This document shows positions 59,989 to 64,000 of a DNA stretch of 64,000 bases, piece by piece. Position numbers and translations under genes: made by a program. The notes beneath the pieces were generated by a model, which saw nothing but the letters and a program-made list of their open reading frames with translations, was not told where the DNA came from and made no database searches. Numbering within the stretch: the first letter of the stretch is position 1; each line of letters opens with the position of its first letter. The stretch lies in assembly GCA_016718315.1 (NCBI GenBank), contig JADKDV010000004.1:372001-436000 (forward strand), in the 5' to 3' direction. Source of the stretch: Candidatus Obscuribacter sp. (lineage in GTDB: Bacteria > Cyanobacteriota > Vampirovibrionia > Obscuribacterales > Obscuribacteraceae).

Positions 59989-62097
59989 ATGAGTGAGTTA
60001 ATCACTGAGCTATCCAGGTCCGCACTATTTACCATTAAGGACAAGACAGTTGTAATCGAAAAGCAACTGCCTTTGGGTAGCAATTATGCCGCCTCTGACC
60101 TGGTCGGGCAGACCATTGACGGTAAGTACCAAATATTGCGTGAGATTGGTGCTGGCGGTATGGGCTGTGTCTATTTAGCCCAGCATCTTTTGCTAAACAA
60201 ACAAGTTGCCCTAAAGACTTTTAAGTCAGCCAATCTTACCGAGGAAGAGCATCTGCGATTTCAAAGAGAGGCGCAGTCTATCGCTAAACTGTCACATCCC
60301 AACGTGATTCAAGTCTTTGACTTTGGCTACGTCCTTGATGGCACTGTGCCCTATTACACTATGGAGCTTTTGCGTGGCGAGTCGTTGCGCCAGAGGTTAG
60401 ATAGAGACGGTTATCTCAGTGATGTCGAGGCAATTACAATATTTAGTCAGGTATGCAGTGGTCTGATTGCAGCTCATCACAAAGGCATCATCCACAGAGA
60501 CTTAAAGCCCGATAATTTCTTTTTGTCATTTGACGGTGCTAAGGACAGTAACGCGCAGGTCAAAATAATTGACTTTGGCATTGCCTCTTTAGCTTTGCCC
60601 AATCAAGATGCTCAAAGGTTAACAGCTGTCGGCATGGTGTTTGGTAGCCCGCTTTATATGAGCCCGGAGCAATCGATGGGACTGCCTGTCACGGCACAGA
60701 GCGATATCTATTCCTATGGATGTGCTTTGTTTCAAGCCTTGACTGGTGAGCCACCTTATGTTGGGGCTAGTGCATTTGCTACATTACAGATGCATCAAGA
60801 GGCGCCCTTGCCCAGACTGAGTGATGTGGCACCAGAGCGTCAGTTTGCACCTGGCTGGCAGAGATTGCTGTCAACGATGTTGGCAAAAAAAACGGTTGAC
60901 AGATATGCTGATTTTGAGGCTGTGCAGGCGGAGCTAAAAGTTATCGAGCATCGGGCAGTGGTGGCGCAGGTGGTGAGTCCTCGTGCTGCAAGAGGCAGGA
61001 CTGCTGCTAGCTCTTATGACCATGCGCAATATAGCCAGTCGGATCTCGATGATAGCCATGAGCCCGGTGAGCCCACCAAAAAAATTGGCAAAGTGGCTCT
61101 CCTCATTACCATTGGCTTAATTGTCCTTGCTGTCTCGGGTGAGCTTGCCTGGCTTGGTGTAGAGGATAATATTAAGAGAGACAAGGAGCTGGCTGACAAA
61201 AATAAAGTTGCGCAATTTACCGCTGATGTAACGCCACCGGACCTGCAAGAAAGGGCAGTAAAGCCTGGAGATGCCGGCGACTCTTCGCCTGAGCCTTCGT
61301 TTAAGGATGGTGCGGGATCAAGTGGTATTTTTGATGAACCTGTGCGCCTTGCAGAAGAGTTGAGCTATCGCGATCCTGAGCATCATGTCAAACTTGATGG
61401 CTGTCGCATTGACAGCAAAACATTGCAGCAGATAGCAGATGCTCCCTGGGTTAAAAGGCTCTTTTTGAGAGACACATATGTCGATAACGCAGCACTTGTA
61501 AAACTCAAAAGTCTAAAGCTCGAGGAGATCAATTTGGATGACTCAAATTTTGATGACACCGGTGCTGCTGGCTTGGCTCAGTGCAAGAGTCTAATGGTCG
61601 TTAGAGTACCTATTACTAAAGTTACTGCGGTGGGAGTGGCAAAGCTAGCTACGCTCAAAGCTCTGATCGAGCTTTTACTGGAAGGCAAGGACGTTGATAA
61701 TGACTATGTTGCAGCAATTGCTCATTGTAAGCAGCTTAGAAAGCTTACCATTGAGCAATGCATGAAAGTAGATAGCGCAGGCATTAGCACTATTGCTGAC
61801 TCATTAATCGAAAGTCTAGATCTCAATCATTGTTTTGGAATAGATGATAAGGCGCTGCCTTATATGGCGCAGATGAAGCGGCTTGAGGTGCTTAATTTGG
61901 ATCGTACAAAAGTCACTGCTCGCGGTATCAAGGAGCTTTGTCAAAAATCACCAAGCCTCAAGCACATAAGTCTGGTCAATTGTGATGGAGTAAATCCTGC
62001 TCAAGTTTTAGAGCTTCAAAGAGAATTTCCACGTTGTAATTTTAATAATCGCGAGAAAGAGTCGACCCATAAGGATGTGTTTTTGAAATCAAGCTAA
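59989..62097 (+). CDS. Ser/Thr protein kinase with LRR-like ectodomain (K11)
   Basis: The 702-residue protein has the kinase domain at ~45-320: IGAGGMGCVYLA, VALKTF, HRDLKPDN (~H169), IDFGIASL, GSPLYMSPEQ, all standard. A helix (~370-391, LLITIGLIVLAVSGELAWLG) leads to a ~300-residue exported LRR-like region (LKLEEINLDDSNFDDTGAAGLAQCKSL; LIESLDLNHCFGIDDKALPYM), the best LRR signal of all the kinases. Closest to K1 (both have the TMELLRG and VFDFG blocks). ATG 59989. Confidence 0.92.
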   Translation: MSELITELSRSALFTIKDKTVVIEKQLPLGSNYAASDLVGQTIDGKYQILREIGAGGMGCVYLAQHLLLNKQVALKTFKSANLTEEEHLRFQREAQSIAKLSHPNVIQVFDFGYVLDGTVPYYTMELLRGESLRQRLDRDGYLSDVEAITIFSQVCSGLIAAHHKGIIHRDLKPDNFFLSFDGAKDSNAQVKIIDFGIASLALPNQDAQRLTAVGMVFGSPLYMSPEQSMGLPVTAQSDIYSYGCALFQALTGEPPYVGASAFATLQMHQEAPLPRLSDVAPERQFAPGWQRLLSTMLAKKTVDRYADFEAVQAELKVIEHRAVVAQVVSPRAARGRTAASSYDHAQYSQSDLDDSHEPGEPTKKIGKVALLITIGLIVLAVSGELAWLGVEDNIKRDKELADKNKVAQFTADVTPPDLQERAVKPGDAGDSSPEPSFKDGAGSSGIFDEPVRLAEELSYRDPEHHVKLDGCRIDSKTLQQIADAPWVKRLFLRDTYVDNAALVKLKSLKLEEINLDDSNFDDTGAAGLAQCKSLMVVRVPITKVTAVGVAKLATLKALIELLLEGKDVDNDYVAAIAHCKQLRKLTIEQCMKVDSAGISTIADSLIESLDLNHCFGIDDKALPYMAQMKRLEVLNLDRTKVTARGIKELCQKSPSLKHISLVNCDGVNPAQVLELQREFPRCNFNNREKESTHKDVFLKSS

Positions 62098-62277
62098 GCC
62101 ATTCTTAGTTTTAGTCCGCGAATTTTAGGGTATTCTAGTAAAGCTGCGGCTATGAGGGTTCTTCCTTCTAAAGTTTCCAATTTAGAGTCCTCGCTTTCCA
62201 CAGCACCTTTCTAATTTTTTGTACTATCTAGTAAGTCATTGCACTTGACTGTCCGTTAGCGCTTTACTCAGGGTTTT

Positions 62278-64000
62278 ATGACTTCCGACTCAATTGTCAA
62301 AACGGCACAAGCTAACCGCATCATGGTCAGACGTGCCCATAAAGTCATAGTCCTGCCGACCAGCACTGAGCCTAAGCTCAGTGCGCATTATGTTGCTACG
62401 GTTGCCAAAAACCTTGAGTCCCTGGGTTACACCCTGTCTGTTGAGCTGATGGAGGCTTGCAGGCGTATTGAGCTAGCCGAGCTAAGTCAGTTAAATAAAG
62501 AGCTGCTTGAGATTTTATCCATCCAAAAAGGCGCTGATCATACATTTAGACCGATGTATCCGGGCTTTCCCCAGCAAGTGATGGATATGTCCGAGGGCGA
62601 GTTGTACTTAAACGCCATATTGCACTATCTCACTGCTGGCAAATATTTGCCTGAGGAGCCACCTAAAAAGCTCTTTGGTATTTTTAAGGTCAAAGGCCGC
62701 CCCCCACTAATCGAAAACACCGATCTTAAAGCTATCGGTTTATGCACCCTTGCCGATTTTGAGGCTGTCTTTACGCGACTGGCAGGCTCTAGTACTGCTA
62801 TCTCGCTCTCGGATAAAGTGGATTTGACTGAATACGTCAAGCTCTATGGCGATCAAATCGAGCGGTTGTTGCCCCAATCAATGTCCAACCGTGAAAACAA
62901 AATTGCCGTTATCGCAGCCCTTATTGCTCATACAAATATTGGAGAGACGCTTGCCCGACAATCTTGCAGCACCGCCACAGATGTCTTGCGGCTGGCCACA
63001 GGGATGAGTAGTGGCGATGTGTCGCTTGCCTTGGCTGGCAAATTGCGCAATTTTAAGAGGTCTGAGAGGCGCCTTTTGCTGGAGCTTTTGGAGGCGCAGT
63101 CCAATCTCGAAGAAGACATGTTGCGCTGGAAAAAGCGCTGGATCAGGCTGGGGGAGCGTCTCCACCCCGGGGAGTATGCCAGTCGGTATCCGCGAGCTGC
63201 TGCTGCATTTAACTTGCTACGCAATAATCTGCCCTACGAGACTACTGATAGCAAATTAGAAAGACTTTTAGAGGCGCGCCAGGTCAAGGAGGCGCTGCAA
63301 ATACTCAAAGAGCGACCGGGGATGTTAGCCAGGCGGCTGGATCATCTCTTGCGTCTCGATAAGGAGATGCAGCAAGATGTTGCTTTGACTTTTGCTCAAG
63401 TGGCTGGCAAAGTCTCTACTGTTGTACTGCTACAACTCAGACATCATTTTAAGATCCGTTGCCAAAAGCGTGATTTGCGAGTCTTTTTGCCTAAAGGAGT
63501 GGTGGCAAAAGCGCAAGCCGAAGTCAACTGCTTGTCTGATTTGCCGCCGTCCCTTTGCGAAATGGTCACCAGCATCTGTACCAAAGCATTGCAAGAGCGT
63601 TTTGCCAGGCTGCCTGCTCTCGGTACAGTCTATCTGGATCCTGCGCTCAGGGACTATATGGTGCCATTTGCATTGCGCTCGGCATCTAAGGCACTGAGGA
63701 CTATCAGTCGCGGTAGTCGTGTGCCACTGCCAGTCGCTACCGATACTTTGCGCTTTTTTGTCTGGTGGAAGAACGGCATTGCCAGAACTGATCTTGATCT
63801 TAGTGCAGCCATGTTTGATGATCAGTTTAGATTTATCAACGCCCTTACCTTTTATGACCTCAAAAATTTTGGTGGTCATCATAGTGGAGATATTGTCGAT
63901 GCTCCTAATGGTGCCAGCGAGTTTATCGATATCTCTATGGCGCGCTGTCTTGAGCGAGATGTGCGTTATATCGTGATGGTGATAAAGAGCTACACGATGC
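62278..64000 (+). CDS. TerD-like domain protein of the MXAN_6230/SCO0854 type (partial, 3' end off window)
   Basis: The frame is open for ~574 codons to the right edge. The N-terminal part (NLESLGYTLSVELMEACRRIELAELSQL, YLNAILHYLTAG) and the long middle helical part resemble the MXAN_6230/SCO0854 family, but the Cys residues of the RING domain described for that family are not seen. From ~530 DLDLSAAMFDDQF and later EFIDISMARCLERDVRYIVMVI look like a TerD domain (DLDxS calcium site). TerD domains occur in stress, tellurite and phage-resistance clusters. ATG 62278 is the start; the true end is unknown. Confidence 0.6.
   Translation, partial: MTSDSIVKTAQANRIMVRRAHKVIVLPTSTEPKLSAHYVATVAKNLESLGYTLSVELMEACRRIELAELSQLNKELLEILSIQKGADHTFRPMYPGFPQQVMDMSEGELYLNAILHYLTAGKYLPEEPPKKLFGIFKVKGRPPLIENTDLKAIGLCTLADFEAVFTRLAGSSTAISLSDKVDLTEYVKLYGDQIERLLPQSMSNRENKIAVIAALIAHTNIGETLARQSCSTATDVLRLATGMSSGDVSLALAGKLRNFKRSERRLLLELLEAQSNLEEDMLRWKKRWIRLGERLHPGEYASRYPRAAAAFNLLRNNLPYETTDSKLERLLEARQVKEALQILKERPGMLARRLDHLLRLDKEMQQDVALTFAQVAGKVSTVVLLQLRHHFKIRCQKRDLRVFLPKGVVAKAQAEVNCLSDLPPSLCEMVTSICTKALQERFARLPALGTVYLDPALRDYMVPFALRSASKALRTISRGSRVPLPVATDTLRFFVWWKNGIARTDLDLSAAMFDDQFRFINALTFYDLKNFGGHHSGDIVDAPNGASEFIDISMARCLERDVRYIVMVIKSYTM

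Noticed and set aside
62098..62277. tRNA or other RNA gene in the gap before the TerD-like gene
   Set aside because: No cloverleaf or CCA-type end could be drawn; only AT-rich leader text.

Overview
The window is bacterial chromosome: densely packed genes on both strands, short intergenic gaps, ATG/GTG/TTG starts and Shine-Dalgarno sites. The mix of many Hanks-type Ser/Thr kinases with leucine-rich-repeat-like ectodomains, TPR proteins, a TIGR03067-type domain and Tad pilus parts suggests a large-genome environmental bacterium. My best guess is a non-photosynthetic Cyanobacteriota (Melainabacteria/Obscuribacterales-like), with a planctomycete-like lineage as the alternative; this is inference from gene content, not proof. 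I see no rRNA, tRNA, CRISPR array, insertion sequence or prophage.

Layout. 1-2.7 kb: the end of a radical SAM/SPASM gene and a minus-strand operon of TadE/TadG-like pilus proteins with a degenerate receiver protein. 2.9-5.6 kb: a Cys-rich membrane protein and the queCDE operon for 7-deazaguanine (queuosine precursor) synthesis. 5.6-13.8 kb: small TIGR03067 and DUF302 proteins, a tandem pair of membrane-anchored TPR proteins, a 2OG-Fe(II)-type oxygenase, a cupin, an AlkD-like glycosylase and an ALDH7-type dehydrogenase. 14-25.6 kb: an SGNH esterase, a second Cys-rich membrane protein, kinase K1, a Fur-family regulator with a candidate operator, a CPBP protease, an acyltransferase, an APC-type transporter and a TPR-thioredoxin protein. 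25.6-30 kb: a large exported protein of unknown function, a fatty acid hydroxylase and a CPA2 antiporter.

30-62 kb is a kinase island. It holds ten more kinase or kinase-like genes (K2-K11), interrupted by a self-contained TetR operon with two identical operators, a DUF6745 pair, an alkyltransferase-like protein (ATL), a TPR protein and a secreted class-I amidotransferase-fold peptidase. K6-K9 are a head-to-tail array of paralogues whose N-termini carry a duplicated CxxC-x22-CxC module, followed by a kinase domain, one membrane segment and an LRR-like ectodomain. K2 and K3 are polytopic kinases with an HRDxTPDN catalytic loop. K10 is a pseudokinase (HGG for HRD) whose reading frame runs into the ATL gene. 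The window ends inside a gene with the start of a TerD-like domain.

Four kinase genes (K4, K5, K9, K10) are each split by an apparent single-base loss, and K4 also sits in one reading frame with an upstream GGDEF-like gene, separated only by a TAA. These may be residual assembly indels or real decay; reads are needed to decide. The sequence supports an expanded one-component signalling repertoire that senses the envelope or exterior through LRR/TPR ectodomains. The ligands and targets cannot be read from it.
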